Counted from the first letter of the stretch, positions 15,440 to 25,015 are shown. The stretch is 38,610 nt of DNA from Cyclobacteriaceae bacterium (GCA_016786495.1 JAEUUJ010000065.1:1-38610), one strand, 5' to 3'. Translations and numbers: made by a program. The notes: generated from the letters alone by a model not told the origin.

Positions 15440-15703
15440 ATGGAGCCAGTGATGAGAGTTTCGGTGCGGAACGGGCAGGAAATACCTGCAGAAGGGATGT
15501 TGATCGATGCGTTTGGGCTTGCAGTCGTGTTTGGCACACTAACAGAAGCAGCCAGCAGTCGCATATATGTATACGAAGGTGTTCAATTTTGGCGTTCCAA
15601 CAACGCGTTTGTGATCGCCTATGGCGGAGACTCGTTCATTGTTCGAAACGAGATCGGATTGGAGGCCTTTCATTCACTGCTGCTCAAACAAAAGGCTTCG
15701 TAA
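15440..15703 (+). CDS. hypothetical protein, 87 residues
   Basis: The product starts MEPVMRVSVRNGQEIPAEGM and is a small soluble, mostly beta-strand protein without signal peptide or membrane segment. An internal ATG at residue 5 is an alternative start. I do not recognise the family. It ends four bases before the stop of the convergent gene at 15708. Its coding potential is supported by the clean fit between neighbours rather than by homology. Confidence 0.55.
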   Translation: MEPVMRVSVRNGQEIPAEGMLIDAFGLAVVFGTLTEAASSRIYVYEGVQFWRSNNAFVIAYGGDSFIVRNEIGLEAFHSLLLKQKAS

Positions 15704-15707
15704 GTAA

Positions 15708-16568
15708 CTAATTCCGAAATTTGATTTCGTATACCTTCCATGATCCGGCATACTCTGTAAAGACAATCTCTTCGAGAATTTTGCTTTTCTGAAACTTGTA
15801 AACGAGTAACATAGATTTGTCCTCCAACAGCCGCAGTTCAGGAGTTGCCTCACTTTTTTCGACTTCAAAAACGTGTCGAAGACTTTTCTTTGATCCAAAC
15901 AAACGGTCGCACAGTTCACTATTCTGATTCAAATACTCCGCTCGGGCTGCACCCTGGTATGCAATGACTTTTTCACCGGCATACACCTCAACGTCCGGGG
16001 CCAACCAGTACAGTATTTTTTCATGATCTTTGGAAAGGATGGCCTTGCTAAAGCCGTCAAAGTCCGGAAAATTTTCGGTGGTTTTATTTCTTAGTATACT
16101 TCCAAAAATTTGAATTCCATAGAGTTTACCGGCCTCGTCAATTTCAACACTGTAGTTGGTCCCTTCAAAGTACCTGACGATAACTTTCGGATTATCAATT
16201 GTGTCTGTCTGATTAAAATCACCGAGTTGAGCATCAACATCTTGTTCGTTAGCCCCCAACCTCAGGCCCTTGAAAGGATGCATTTCATTGTACTCCCTAC
16301 CATTTAACTGGATGGCATAAATTCTCAACGTGTCTGCGGCAGAATATTTGAACAGCGCGTAAACAGATGTGTCTGGTCTTATTTTGTGGAATTCGTATAT
16401 CCATCCGTCATCGGTATCTACTCTTTGCAGGGGTGGACCGAGCTCATTATAAACTGCTTTTCTATATTGACCAAGCAAAAAACCGCTCAGCTCAATTTCG
16501 CCTTTTATTTGAGCTATTGTCTCAAGGCAGGCAACATGACAAATTATAATTAAAATCCAAACCCTCAT
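15708..16568 (-). CDS. secreted protein with possible NTF2-like C-terminal domain
   Basis: The start is placed at ATG 16568, giving MRVWILIIICHVACLETIAQ as a Sec signal peptide; the longer frame from 16583 adds five residues and would overlap the upstream permease gene by eight bases. The 286-residue protein has an N-terminal half with repeated beta-strand units (LGPPLQRVDTDDGWIYEF, LRLGANEQDVDAQLGDF). Its C-terminal part (ILSKDHEKILYWLAPDVEVYAG to GSWKVYEIKFRN) resembles a SnoaL/NTF2-like fold. I infer this fold from the pattern only. It follows the FtsX permease by seven bases and is likely co-transcribed with it. Confidence 0.65.
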   Translation of the reverse strand: MRVWILIIICHVACLETIAQIKGEIELSGFLLGQYRKAVYNELGPPLQRVDTDDGWIYEFHKIRPDTSVYALFKYSAADTLRIYAIQLNGREYNEMHPFKGLRLGANEQDVDAQLGDFNQTDTIDNPKVIVRYFEGTNYSVEIDEAGKLYGIQIFGSILRNKTTENFPDFDGFSKAILSKDHEKILYWLAPDVEVYAGEKVIAYQGAARAEYLNQNSELCDRLFGSKKSLRHVFEVEKSEATPELRLLEDKSMLLVYKFQKSKILEEIVFTEYAGSWKVYEIKFRN

Positions 16569-16575
16569 AAATAGA

Positions 16576-19002
16576 TCACTCACTTCGTAACGAATCCACC
16601 GGATTGCGAATGGCTGCCCGGATTGAATGATAGCTCACCGTAATAAGTGAAACAACGATGGCGATTATTCCCGCAAGACCCGCTACCAGCAAATTAAAAT
16701 CAACCCGGTATGCAAATCCTTTCAGCCACTCAGTCACTGCATACCACGTCACCGGTAACGCAATGGCAAACGCGATGGCAATAAGCTTCACAAAGTCTTT
16801 TGAAAGCAGCACCACCACTTGCTGAACGGAAGCGCCCATCACCTTACGAACGCTGATCTCTTTTGCACGCTGCTCAGCCGTGAACGTAGCCAGGCCAAAT
16901 AATCCCAAACACGCGATAATCACCGCCAATGACGTAAATACAACGATCACACTGCTTAACTGCTGCTCGGCCCTGAACTTTGCATTGATGTTCTGATCGA
17001 CAAACGAATACTCGAATGGAGCCGTGGGTGCAAATTTTTTCCAGATGCCCTCAAGTCGCTTAATTTTTTCCTCCGGATTTCCGGGTGTCAGGCGAACGGC
17101 CACACCCCAGTTGGGCGAAGGCCCCAGCGTGATAACCAGCGGCCGGATGTTACTCCGCAACGACTCGTAATTAAAATCTTTTACCACACCAATAATTTCC
17201 AAACCCCTGCCCTGCAGATCGCCCGGAATCTTTAGTTTCTTACCCTGCCACTCTTTGAGGTTCATTTGGCGCACAGCAGCTTCATTCAATACAACCGCCA
17301 TCGTATCGGATGGAAAGTCGCGCGAGAAATACCGGCCTTCCACCATCTCCAGTCCGAGTACCGCGAGGTGGTCGTAATCGGTTTGGTAATATCCGGTTAA
17401 GTAATTTGCATCCGATTCAGAAGTTTGAAATGTGCCAAACCAATCCACATTGGGTGGCAGGCGGTTGCAATAGCTTACGGCCGAAAACTCGGGGTACTTT
17501 AATACTTCCTGCTTAAACGCTTCCGCATTCTTTCCCAGGTTCATGGTATGCATGAGGCCGACAACGTTTTCCTTGTTGAAGCCTACGCTGTGTTCCTGCA
17601 GATACTTCAATTGATGATACACCATGATGGATGAAATGATCAGCGCGATAGAAATAAAGAACTGAAACACAACCAGGGTATTCCGGACGCCTGAACTGCG
17701 GGCCCCGGAACGTATTTTACCTTTCAATACTTCGACCGGCTGGAAGGCCGTCAGATAAAATGCGGGATAACTTCCGGCCAGCAGCCCGATAATGATCATG
17801 AACGCAATGAAGCCAACGATAAACACCGGCTGAAGCAGCATGGATGCCGTGAGTACTTTGCCCGACAACATGTTAAACGGAGTCAACAGCAGGTACACCA
17901 GCCCGCAGGAAAGTACAAACGCCACGAGCACATATACAAATGACTCAAGTATGAACTGAAGAACAAGTTTGTTGCGGGCGGCGCCAATCGTTTTCCGGAC
18001 ACCGATTTCTTTCGCCCGGTTAGCCGACCGTGCAGTCGACAGGTTCATAAAGTTAATGCACGCCAATACAACAATGAACGCAGCAATGATGCTGAACAAG
18101 TACACATATTGAATATTTCCATTGGGTTCAAGCTCATCGTTCAATTGCGAATGCAAATGAATGTCGGTCATCGGAACGGCAATAAATTTGATGTGACCAC
18201 CCTGCTTGGTAAACTGATCGAGGGATACGTTGAGGAATTGTTGCAATTCGCGCGCACAATACTTCTCCACAAAGCCGCTTAGCGTTTTTTGAACGGTCGC
18301 CACATCGGTTTCCGGATACGTTTTGAAATATGTGTAGACTTCCGAGTTTAGCCATATTGGATTGTTGATATATCCGGAAGTTTCGAGCGACATAATGAAA
18401 TCAAAAACGATATGCGAATTGTTTGGCGGATCGACAGCTATACCGGTAACTTCTGCGGTGATGTTTCCATCACTTCCAACAACCATTGTTTTTCCAATCG
18501 GTGATAAATCTCCCGGGCCTTTATACCCGAAGTATCGCTTCGCTGCGCGTTCCGAAATAACAATCTTGTTTGGGCCCAGTAGCACCTCCGCAGGATTTCC
18601 GTGAACTAATGGAAAGTTAAAAAACGAGAAGAAGTTTGAATCTGCCAGCATAAAATGCATCTCGGTGAACGTATGATCCTCATACCGAATCGGGCAGGTT
18701 GGCCATTTGTCGAGCCTGACTACAGATTCAATCCCCGAAGCTTCCCGCTGGATCGCGTCAGCAATTGGCAGACCCGTGGTTGCGGTAACTAATGGCTCAT
18801 CCTGAATCTTTCCGTGAAAATCAACCCGGTAAATTCGTTCGGCATCCGGATGGAAACGGTCGTAGCTAAGTTCATCGGCCACGTATAACAGAATCAGCAA
18901 CGAGGCTGTGATCCCGGTTGTAAGTCCGAAAATGTTAATGGCAGAGTAAATTTTCTGGCGTTGCAGCATGCGCCAGACGATCGTCAGGTAATTCTTGATC
19001 AT
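16576..19002 (-). CDS. MacB/FtsX-type ABC transporter permease
   Basis: The ATG at 19002 (MIKNYLTIVWRMLQRQKIYS) is preferred to a TTG seven codons upstream. The 808-residue protein has an N-terminal membrane segment, a large periplasmic MacB-like domain, three membrane helices, a second periplasmic domain and three C-terminal helices. The FtsX motif occurs twice: RANRAKEIGVRKTIGA and RAKEISVRKVMGASVQQVV. Such proteins pair with a separate ATPase that is not encoded nearby. They are common in Bacteroidota as paralogues and usually move substrates or transmit force across the envelope; the substrate here is unknown. A second, divergent paralogue lies at 21419-23929. Confidence 0.9.
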   Translation of the reverse strand: MIKNYLTIVWRMLQRQKIYSAINIFGLTTGITASLLILLYVADELSYDRFHPDAERIYRVDFHGKIQDEPLVTATTGLPIADAIQREASGIESVVRLDKWPTCPIRYEDHTFTEMHFMLADSNFFSFFNFPLVHGNPAEVLLGPNKIVISERAAKRYFGYKGPGDLSPIGKTMVVGSDGNITAEVTGIAVDPPNNSHIVFDFIMSLETSGYINNPIWLNSEVYTYFKTYPETDVATVQKTLSGFVEKYCARELQQFLNVSLDQFTKQGGHIKFIAVPMTDIHLHSQLNDELEPNGNIQYVYLFSIIAAFIVVLACINFMNLSTARSANRAKEIGVRKTIGAARNKLVLQFILESFVYVLVAFVLSCGLVYLLLTPFNMLSGKVLTASMLLQPVFIVGFIAFMIIIGLLAGSYPAFYLTAFQPVEVLKGKIRSGARSSGVRNTLVVFQFFISIALIISSIMVYHQLKYLQEHSVGFNKENVVGLMHTMNLGKNAEAFKQEVLKYPEFSAVSYCNRLPPNVDWFGTFQTSESDANYLTGYYQTDYDHLAVLGLEMVEGRYFSRDFPSDTMAVVLNEAAVRQMNLKEWQGKKLKIPGDLQGRGLEIIGVVKDFNYESLRSNIRPLVITLGPSPNWGVAVRLTPGNPEEKIKRLEGIWKKFAPTAPFEYSFVDQNINAKFRAEQQLSSVIVVFTSLAVIIACLGLFGLATFTAEQRAKEISVRKVMGASVQQVVVLLSKDFVKLIAIAFAIALPVTWYAVTEWLKGFAYRVDFNLLVAGLAGIIAIVVSLITVSYHSIRAAIRNPVDSLRSE

Positions 19003-19155
19003 AACGCGGGGTTTGGAGTGCAAAGTAAGCTAACGAAAAAAATGCCCGCCGGTTATGCGAAACGACAAAAAGGTTGAAACAAAACCCAGGCTATCGCCCG
19101 GAAAGACGGCAAATGGGAATTTTTCTTCCCTGAAACGTATCGACAATTACTCAGC

Positions 19156-19770
19156 TCAATCCGGCAGAATTTTGATCATAATGTCTTTGTACATCACCTT
19201 ACTGCCGGGGTCGTGGCCCTGCAGGGCAACCGTTCCGCCTGTTAACCGACCGTTCTCACCTTCGGTGAAATCGTTTACAACGTTGTCATTAAGTTTCACG
19301 GTAATTCGTTTGCCCTGAACAGTAATATGCATGTCAAACCATTCATTATCCTTCATGTAAACTTCTTTTACATCCTGCACGGCATAAATGCTGGCGGTTC
19401 TTCTCCAGTCGCTCTGGGTATTATTTACCTGAACTTCATACCCCTTCGATGGCCATCCTTCCTGTTGGTACACAGTATGAATAAAGATTCCGGAATTAGC
19501 GCCCGGAAACGTCATCACTTTCAGCTTAAGTTCGAAATTTTTAAAATCATGATTATTAACTGCGCCCTCATAAAAGAGGTGGGCACGGTCGCCATACACC
19601 ACAATCGCTCCGTCTGCCACGGTAAATGTTCCCGGATGTTCGGCGGCTTTCCAGCCGTTGAGCGTTTTGCCATCGAACAGGCTGACCCATTCGGATAAGT
19701 TGTCGGATGTCATGGACGTCATGCCGATCAAACAGATCAACAACACAAGCACGGTTCGAAGTAATTTCAT
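19156..19770 (-). CDS. DUF1080 (3-keto-disaccharide hydrolase-like) secreted protein
   Basis: The 204-residue protein has a signal peptide (MKLLRTVLVLLICLIGMTS) and then the DUF1080 pattern: WVSLFDGKTLNGWKAAEHPG, FELKLKVMTFPGANSGIFIH, GYEVQVNNTQSDWRRTASIY and GGTVALQGHDPGSKVMYKDI. The fold is a concanavalin-like jelly roll. Some members hydrolyse 3-keto-glycosides, while many are uncharacterised. It begins eight bases after the stop of the 142-residue protein and is probably in one unit with it. Confidence 0.88.
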   Translation of the reverse strand: MKLLRTVLVLLICLIGMTSMTSDNLSEWVSLFDGKTLNGWKAAEHPGTFTVADGAIVVYGDRAHLFYEGAVNNHDFKNFELKLKVMTFPGANSGIFIHTVYQQEGWPSKGYEVQVNNTQSDWRRTASIYAVQDVKEVYMKDNEWFDMHITVQGKRITVKLNDNVVNDFTEGENGRLTGGTVALQGHDPGSKVMYKDIMIKILPD

Positions 19771-19778
19771 AGTCGGTT

Positions 19779-20207
19779 TTATTTGAAAATAAAGGTAATG
19801 GTTCCAAGCTTACGATCCTTTTGCCCGCGGTCATCGGTATAGTAGAAGTCAAGCTGGTAGCGAACATTGGACTGATGTGTTCCAATCAACTCCCGAACCG
19901 GCACCCGAAAGTATGCACCGATCACCGGGTCCTGTTCAATTGTTCTCAATTCTTCTTTCCCTTCCCGCACGGTGAGCAAACTGGCACCCGGTTGACCGGA
20001 ATCGTAACTGAACGAAACGGTAACGTCTTTTATCTCTCCGGGCTTCACCACAAGCTCATGCACACCGGGTGAAGAGCTGTTGACATTTCCGGTCAGGATT
20101 ACCGTCTTACCATACGAGATAGTCCAGAACGGTATTGTATCGTTTGCCTGATTCGCCTTTGATGTAACGGCTGCCGAAAGCAAACCCATCAATAAAAAAT
20201 ACTTCAT
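19779..20207 (-). CDS. small exported beta-rich protein, unknown function
   Basis: The start is placed at ATG 20207, where MKYFLLMGLLSAAVTSKANQ makes a signal peptide; the open frame reaches 20303 but overlaps the preceding gene. The 142-residue product consists of beta-strands with an immunoglobulin-like rhythm (LTGNVNSSSPGVHELVVKPG, VTVSFSYDSGQPGASLLTV, YQLDFYYTDDRGQKDRKLGTI). I do not recognise a named family. It lies between the nucleoid-associated protein (31 bases) and the DUF1080 gene (8 bases), all in the same direction. Confidence 0.7.
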   Translation of the reverse strand: MKYFLLMGLLSAAVTSKANQANDTIPFWTISYGKTVILTGNVNSSSPGVHELVVKPGEIKDVTVSFSYDSGQPGASLLTVREGKEELRTIEQDPVIGAYFRVPVRELIGTHQSNVRYQLDFYYTDDRGQKDRKLGTITFIFK

Positions 20208-20238
20208 TGCGCCTGTAATCAACGGACTAACTGAAATT

Positions 20239-21243
20239 TCAGCTTTCCTCCTGGTAATACAACTTATAATACTTTCGGCCATTTTCATCTGTACCCCGCT
20301 CAATCAGTTCGCGGTTTCCATGAATATAAACGTGAAAATTCTTATCCAATTTCAGTACCGACTTAAAAATCCGCGCCTGACGTTTTACGGCTTGCTGTGA
20401 AATATCGAATTCACGATTTACCTCAAACAAACCGTCTTTATCATACGACTGAAACGCATCGATCACCTGCTTGTCTTGCAGTACCTCATCTTCAAACTCC
20501 TGCAGGGTAAACGAGTCGCGGTTTTTTAAATATTTGACCGAGCGATTCAATAAGTCAATCTGATCGGCTTTTTCTATTTCAAACTGCTCCGGCAACGAGT
20601 CCGTAATGAACGACTTGGCGAGCGACATGAAGCGGCTGGTGTTGTTAAGCGGATCCTGCTTGAGCTGAATGTTGAGGAAGTCATTCTTCCAATACTCTGC
20701 ATCTACCGGAGCATGATCAATGCTGAACACTGTAAAGGGTTCGTTCGTAAAAACAATTAAGCAGGCCTTGTCGTGTTTTCGGCCACTGATCCCTCTGCGG
20801 AATTTCAATTCGCCCTTACCGCCCCGAAGACTGCTCTCGACAAAGGTCTCTTTATTCTCGACTTTATAAATGCCCAGTGCTTCGCACAGGTTGCCATCGT
20901 ATACCACATCCGCGAAGCGAATCACAAAAACGTCACCGTCTTTGATGTTCGGGTGCGTGGATACGGATTTCAAATGCTTACAGATATTTACAGAGCCGAT
21001 TACAAAGTTCCCCTCGGCATGAAGTTCTTTCGCTAACGCACAAAGTGGATTGGAGTCAGTGTCTTTGAATTGCCACGTGGCTCCGGCCGAAAGAAAAGGC
21101 TTCAGAAAGATATTCTTGATAAGTCCATTCTCTTCTTCGTTGCTGATATCGGTTTCTTCGGTATTGAGTTGCGTGTTCGCTTCATCGGTGCTGAGGCGAT
21201 GGAAAATGAGTTTATCGGCAACAGCCTGTTCAATCGAAAGCAT
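20239..21243 (-). CDS. nucleoid-associated protein (NdpA/YejK family)
   Basis: The 334-residue protein has no signal peptide and matches the 37-kDa nucleoid-associated family: an N-terminal VADKLIFHRLS, a central AEGNFVIGSVNICKHLKSVS, an R/K-rich ELKFRRGISGRKHDKACLIV, and a C-terminal domain ending with NRELIERGTDENGRKYYKLYY. Members bind DNA and associate with the nucleoid. It is the first gene of an apparent three-gene unit with the exported protein and the DUF1080 protein, although the functions seem unrelated. Confidence 0.82.
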   Translation of the reverse strand: MLSIEQAVADKLIFHRLSTDEANTQLNTEETDISNEEENGLIKNIFLKPFLSAGATWQFKDTDSNPLCALAKELHAEGNFVIGSVNICKHLKSVSTHPNIKDGDVFVIRFADVVYDGNLCEALGIYKVENKETFVESSLRGGKGELKFRRGISGRKHDKACLIVFTNEPFTVFSIDHAPVDAEYWKNDFLNIQLKQDPLNNTSRFMSLAKSFITDSLPEQFEIEKADQIDLLNRSVKYLKNRDSFTLQEFEDEVLQDKQVIDAFQSYDKDGLFEVNREFDISQQAVKRQARIFKSVLKLDKNFHVYIHGNRELIERGTDENGRKYYKLYYQEES

Positions 21244-21265
21244 GGTAGGTAGTGGTTAAAACGCC

Positions 21266-21297
21266 CAAAGGTCATGTTTTACGAACTAACATTCAAG
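21266..21297 (-). promoter_or_regulatory. possible promoter of the nucleoid-protein gene
   Basis: On the minus strand GACCTTTG (21273-21266) differs by one base from TAnnTTTG. CTTG (21297-21294) stands 20 bases upstream of it as a weak -33 box. The ATG follows 22 bases later. Confidence 0.35.
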
Positions 21298-21320
21298 GCT
21301 CAAGGGGACAACGGGGATTT

Positions 21321-21345
21321 TTACCGGAATTTTTATATCCGGTAA
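21321..21345. repeat. inverted repeat TTACCGGA / TCCGGTAA
   Basis: Perfect eight-base arms at 21321-21328 and 21338-21345 are separated by nine AT-rich bases. The repeat lies in the divergent intergenic region between the nucleoid-protein gene and the FtsX permease gene. No U-tract follows on either strand, so it looks like a protein-binding site rather than a terminator. Confidence 0.5.
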
Positions 21346-21418
21346 GCGAGCGTTCCCGTTAATACCGTATCTTCTTTCAGTTTTTTGTAGGAACCTCGGA
21401 TTATTAACCCCCCTTCCC

Positions 21419-23929
21419 ATGTTCTCGAACTACCTGCTCCTGGCCATCCGGAATATCCTTAAACAGCGCGGCTATGCCATCGTTAACACGCTGGGTCTGG
21501 CGGTCGGCCTGGCGGCTGCCATTTTCATTCTATTATATGTGCGCGATGAACTCACCTTCGATACGATTCATCCGAACGCACCCCAAACATACCGGATGGG
21601 TTACTGGCTACAGCAAGCCAACGGTGAAGTGAACAAATTTCCGGAAGTACCGGCCGGATGGGACAATTACCTCCAGGATACATATCCCCAGGTTACACAC
21701 GCGGGCAGTTACCTCCAGTACGGCATGCCAACCAGCATTCACGATGAGGCGACCGATAAGATTATTCTCACAGAATCAATTATCTGGGCCGAGCCGGGCA
21801 TGCGCGACATGCTTGCGATCTCGTTTATTACCGGTGATGCAAACACGGCACTTCAGGAACCGAACAGTTTGATTATCTCCGAATCAGCCGCGCAAAAATT
21901 ATTCGCAAATGGCGATGCACTCGACAAGCGCGTCACGATCACCCACCAGTGGGTGACCAACAATGAGAAGGTAGATATGGTAGTGAAAGGCGTTTATCGG
22001 GATTTTCCGACCAACTCCCACATCAGGCCGCAATACATTGCGAACGTTTATACGCTTAAAAAATTTAATGAAAACCTGGAGAAAAGTTTAAACACCAGCA
22101 TGGGTGCAGAAAATGACTTATTATGGACGCAAAGTTATTTCACCTGTACCGATGAAAAACAAATTCCGGTTATGGTGGATGATCTCCAGAAGCGGGCCAA
22201 TGCCATCATCGCTCAACTGAAGTTAGACATCAAATTCAAGCCGATGATCCGAAAACTCACCGACGTGCACTTCGATAAAGAAATGGACTGGTCGGTGTCG
22301 CATAAATCGGCCGACAAAAATTACATGTACATTTTTATCACCATTGCCCTACTCATCCTCGTTGTGGCAAGTGTTAACTACATTAACCTGGCGGTTGCCA
22401 AATCGGTAACGCGGGCAAAAGAAATTGGTCTCCGAAAAACATTCGGGAGCCAGCGTACGCAGTTGTTTATCCAATTCATGCTTGAGTCGTTTTTGCTGGT
22501 GATGCTGGCCGTTATGATTGCGCTGTTATTTGTAATGCTGCTGCTTCCGCAGTTTAACACACTCACGCAGAAAACATTTTCCATCAGCCACCTATTTGCG
22601 CCCGGCATGATCTTGATTTTGCTTGGGGTAATTGCATTTGTAACGCTGTTGGGGGGAAGTTACCCGGCTCTGTTCATTTCAGGTTTTCAGCCGGCCGCAG
22701 TATTGAAAGGAAAGTTTGCATTCCGGAAAGGATCGAATGTCTTCCGGCAGTTTCTGATTGGCCTGCAATTTACAGTTGCCTTGATTCTCCTGATCGGAAG
22801 CGTGGTACTTGTTCGCCAGATGGATTTGATGCGGAACTCCAAACTCAACGAAGCGGGCGACCAGGTAGTTTCGATCCGCTTTGGTGGCTTTGGCGGAAAA
22901 ACAACCGATTCACAGTACAATGTTTACAAGAATACATTGCTTCAGGATCCACAAATTGAATCCGTAACGTTAGCGAATCATTTACCGCGGCTTGATCACT
23001 TTGGGCCGATCGGCATGCGGTTCAAATTTCCCGACATCCAGGATGAACCGCTTGAATGGTTTCAGTTGAATGGCGATTATGATTTTCCAAAAACCTTCGG
23101 CTTGAAGTTTATTGCAGGCCGCACGTTCGATCCGCAGAACGTAACCGATTCCTCCGCGGTAATCCTGAACGAGACGGCCGTAAAAGTATTGAAACTGGCA
23201 CCGAGCGAGGTGATTGGCCAGGCGGTAATGCGACCGGCCAGCAGCTACTATTACCTTGACCCCAACGACACCACATCAAACAACTATAAGCCGCTTTATG
23301 GAAAAGTAATTGGCGTTGTGGAAGATTTCCCGTTCCGGTCGATGAATCATAAAATTGAGCCGCTCGGCATTTCAGGCAAACCGCACTTTGATGACCGGAT
23401 TATTCACGTTCGCGTGAATGCAAAAAACATCGGTGAAAAAATTCAGTCGATGGAAAAGATGTGGAGCCAGATTTTCCCACAGTTTGGTTTCGACTATTGG
23501 TTTCTTGATGATGAATTCGGCCGGATGTACGAACAGGAAACCAAGATTGCCGGACTCACTGAAAAGTTTTCAATTTTGGCCATGCTAATTACGTGCATCG
23601 GCTTGTACGGGCTCGCTTCCTTCATGGCGCAGCAGCGCACCCGCGAGATCGGCATCCGCAAGGCATTGGGCAGCAGCAGTGCGCAGATTGTTACCCTCTT
23701 GCTGAGTGTCTTCGGGAAGTTACTGTTGATTGCTTCATTGGTTGCCATTCCGGTCACCTATCTGCTGACCTCGAAATGGCTTCAGCGCTTCGCCTATCAA
23801 ACTCCGTTGTCGATTTGGGTGTTTGCAGTTTGCCTGCTGGTGATTGCGGCAGTTACCTTACTGACGGTTGGTTTCGAAACGTGGCGCGCTGCCCGCACAA
23901 ATCCGATTGAGTCGCTGCGGCATGAATAG
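21419..23929 (+). CDS. MacB/FtsX-type ABC transporter permease
   Basis: The 836-residue protein starts MFSNYLLLAIRNILKQRGYA and has an N-terminal membrane segment, a MacB-like periplasmic domain, a membrane block around residues 303-430, a second periplasmic domain and a C-terminal membrane block. FtsX signatures are RAKEIGLRKTFGSQRTQLFI and RTREIGIRKALGSSSAQIVT. No ATPase is encoded next to it. It is a diverged paralogue of the permease at 16576-19002 and is transcribed away from it. Substrate unknown. It ends 15 bases before the convergent lipoprotein gene. Confidence 0.9.
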   Translation: MFSNYLLLAIRNILKQRGYAIVNTLGLAVGLAAAIFILLYVRDELTFDTIHPNAPQTYRMGYWLQQANGEVNKFPEVPAGWDNYLQDTYPQVTHAGSYLQYGMPTSIHDEATDKIILTESIIWAEPGMRDMLAISFITGDANTALQEPNSLIISESAAQKLFANGDALDKRVTITHQWVTNNEKVDMVVKGVYRDFPTNSHIRPQYIANVYTLKKFNENLEKSLNTSMGAENDLLWTQSYFTCTDEKQIPVMVDDLQKRANAIIAQLKLDIKFKPMIRKLTDVHFDKEMDWSVSHKSADKNYMYIFITIALLILVVASVNYINLAVAKSVTRAKEIGLRKTFGSQRTQLFIQFMLESFLLVMLAVMIALLFVMLLLPQFNTLTQKTFSISHLFAPGMILILLGVIAFVTLLGGSYPALFISGFQPAAVLKGKFAFRKGSNVFRQFLIGLQFTVALILLIGSVVLVRQMDLMRNSKLNEAGDQVVSIRFGGFGGKTTDSQYNVYKNTLLQDPQIESVTLANHLPRLDHFGPIGMRFKFPDIQDEPLEWFQLNGDYDFPKTFGLKFIAGRTFDPQNVTDSSAVILNETAVKVLKLAPSEVIGQAVMRPASSYYYLDPNDTTSNNYKPLYGKVIGVVEDFPFRSMNHKIEPLGISGKPHFDDRIIHVRVNAKNIGEKIQSMEKMWSQIFPQFGFDYWFLDDEFGRMYEQETKIAGLTEKFSILAMLITCIGLYGLASFMAQQRTREIGIRKALGSSSAQIVTLLLSVFGKLLLIASLVAIPVTYLLTSKWLQRFAYQTPLSIWVFAVCLLVIAAVTLLTVGFETWRAARTNPIESLRHE

Positions 23930-23944
23930 CCGGACTAAAACGCC

Positions 23945-24280
23945 TCAGAACTTCCCAAAGAAACTGCTGATATCGAAGTAGAAATCCTTTTTCGTGCCGT
24001 CCTGCAGTCTTACCGTAAGCACATCATAAGGCTTTCCTTTGTATTTAGTTAACGCCTGCCGCAGCACCTGACCTCCGGGATGGTTCTTTTTCAGCCAGTT
24101 GTATTCATCCGGAATACTCTTGGCGATGATCGCCTTTTCATACGAAGTACCATCGCGTTCTGAAACTGAAACTTCATCGGTTGTTTGCGTGCTTTCCGAG
24201 GACGTTCCAACCTGACTTGATGATTTGCAAGCGGTGAGAGCCGATGCTACACATAGGGAAATAATAAATACATATCTCAT
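23945..24280 (-). CDS. small lipoprotein, unknown function
   Basis: The 111-residue protein has a clear lipobox (SALTAC, Cys18) and a Ser/Thr-rich linker. It then has a compact domain ending in YKGKPYDVLTVRLQDGTKK and DFYFDISSFFGKF. I do not recognise the domain by name. It stands alone between convergent and tandem neighbours. Confidence 0.7.
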   Translation of the reverse strand: MRYVFIISLCVASALTACKSSSQVGTSSESTQTTDEVSVSERDGTSYEKAIIAKSIPDEYNWLKKNHPGGQVLRQALTKYKGKPYDVLTVRLQDGTKKDFYFDISSFFGKF

Positions 24281-24433
24281 AATGCATGAAGCTTAGGGTA
24301 CATTTCAGATGCAAGTTGCCTCGATTTTCCACACCCGAAACTTCGCGCTGCAGGTATTTTTTACCCCAATTATTTTAGTCTTTTATAAGATGTTTTTGAA
24401 ATTATCGATCCGGACGTTAAAACCTTGTTGTAC

Positions 24434-24459
24434 AAAAAACGCCACCCTTTCGAGTGGCG
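24434..24459 (-). terminator. terminator after Spy-like gene
   Basis: On the minus strand CGCCAC (24459-24454) pairs with GTGGCG (24445-24440), followed by six T residues. It lies 24 bases after the stop codon at 24483. Confidence 0.7.
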
Positions 24460-24482
24460 CTTCAACCTAAACCTGTTCAACC

Positions 24483-24926
24483 CTATCCTTCATGTTCTAT
24501 TCTTTCAACGTGTTGCCTGCGATGATGTCCCTTCCGGAGCTTTTCATGGCGTAAACCTGGGTGATGTCTTCCGTGGTGAAACCGGTGCTCAGGGCTACGG
24601 GTTTCGCGGAGTTCATCCCACTTCTTACTCTGCTCCGGTGTAAACACGGTTCTCAATTCGCGCTGGCGTTCCCGTTGCAGGCTGCGCATCGTTTCACGCT
24701 CCTCCATCCGTCTTTTCATAAACCGCGCATGTTCGTCATCCCGCTTCCGGGAATATCTGGAATCAATATCCTTTACCGAGGCATACTGCTTGTCGGTCAG
24801 GGCTAGTTCACGCTTCATCCGCTCAGGACCCTGGTCTTTAACGTTACGGGAATTTTCTTCTGACCGCTGGGCAAAAATGGTTGTGCTGATTATCATGGCA
24901 ACCATCACTAACAACCGTGTTTTCAT
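24483..24926 (-). CDS. Spy/CpxP-like periplasmic protein
   Basis: The start at ATG 24926 gives the signal peptide MKTRLLVMVAMIISTTIFAQ; the frame is open to 24983 without such a signal. The 147-residue protein is helical and very rich in Arg, Glu and Lys, and has two LTxxQ-like motifs (LALTDKQYASVKDID and VFTPEQSKKWDELR) typical of Spy/CpxP relatives. The His/Arg-rich C-terminal tail (HRFHHGRHHPGLRHEKLRKG) could bind metals. Related proteins act as periplasmic chaperones or stress sensors. A terminator follows the gene. Confidence 0.72.
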   Translation of the reverse strand: MKTRLLVMVAMIISTTIFAQRSEENSRNVKDQGPERMKRELALTDKQYASVKDIDSRYSRKRDDEHARFMKRRMEERETMRSLQRERQRELRTVFTPEQSKKWDELRETRSPEHRFHHGRHHPGLRHEKLRKGHHRRQHVERIEHEG

Positions 24927-25015
24927 AGTTTTAATTTTTATAGCTCTTAGAGTCAGGAAGCGATCCGAAAGTTTATCCGGCAATGTTAATTATGGTTAAA
25001 CAGCCGACATCTGAA

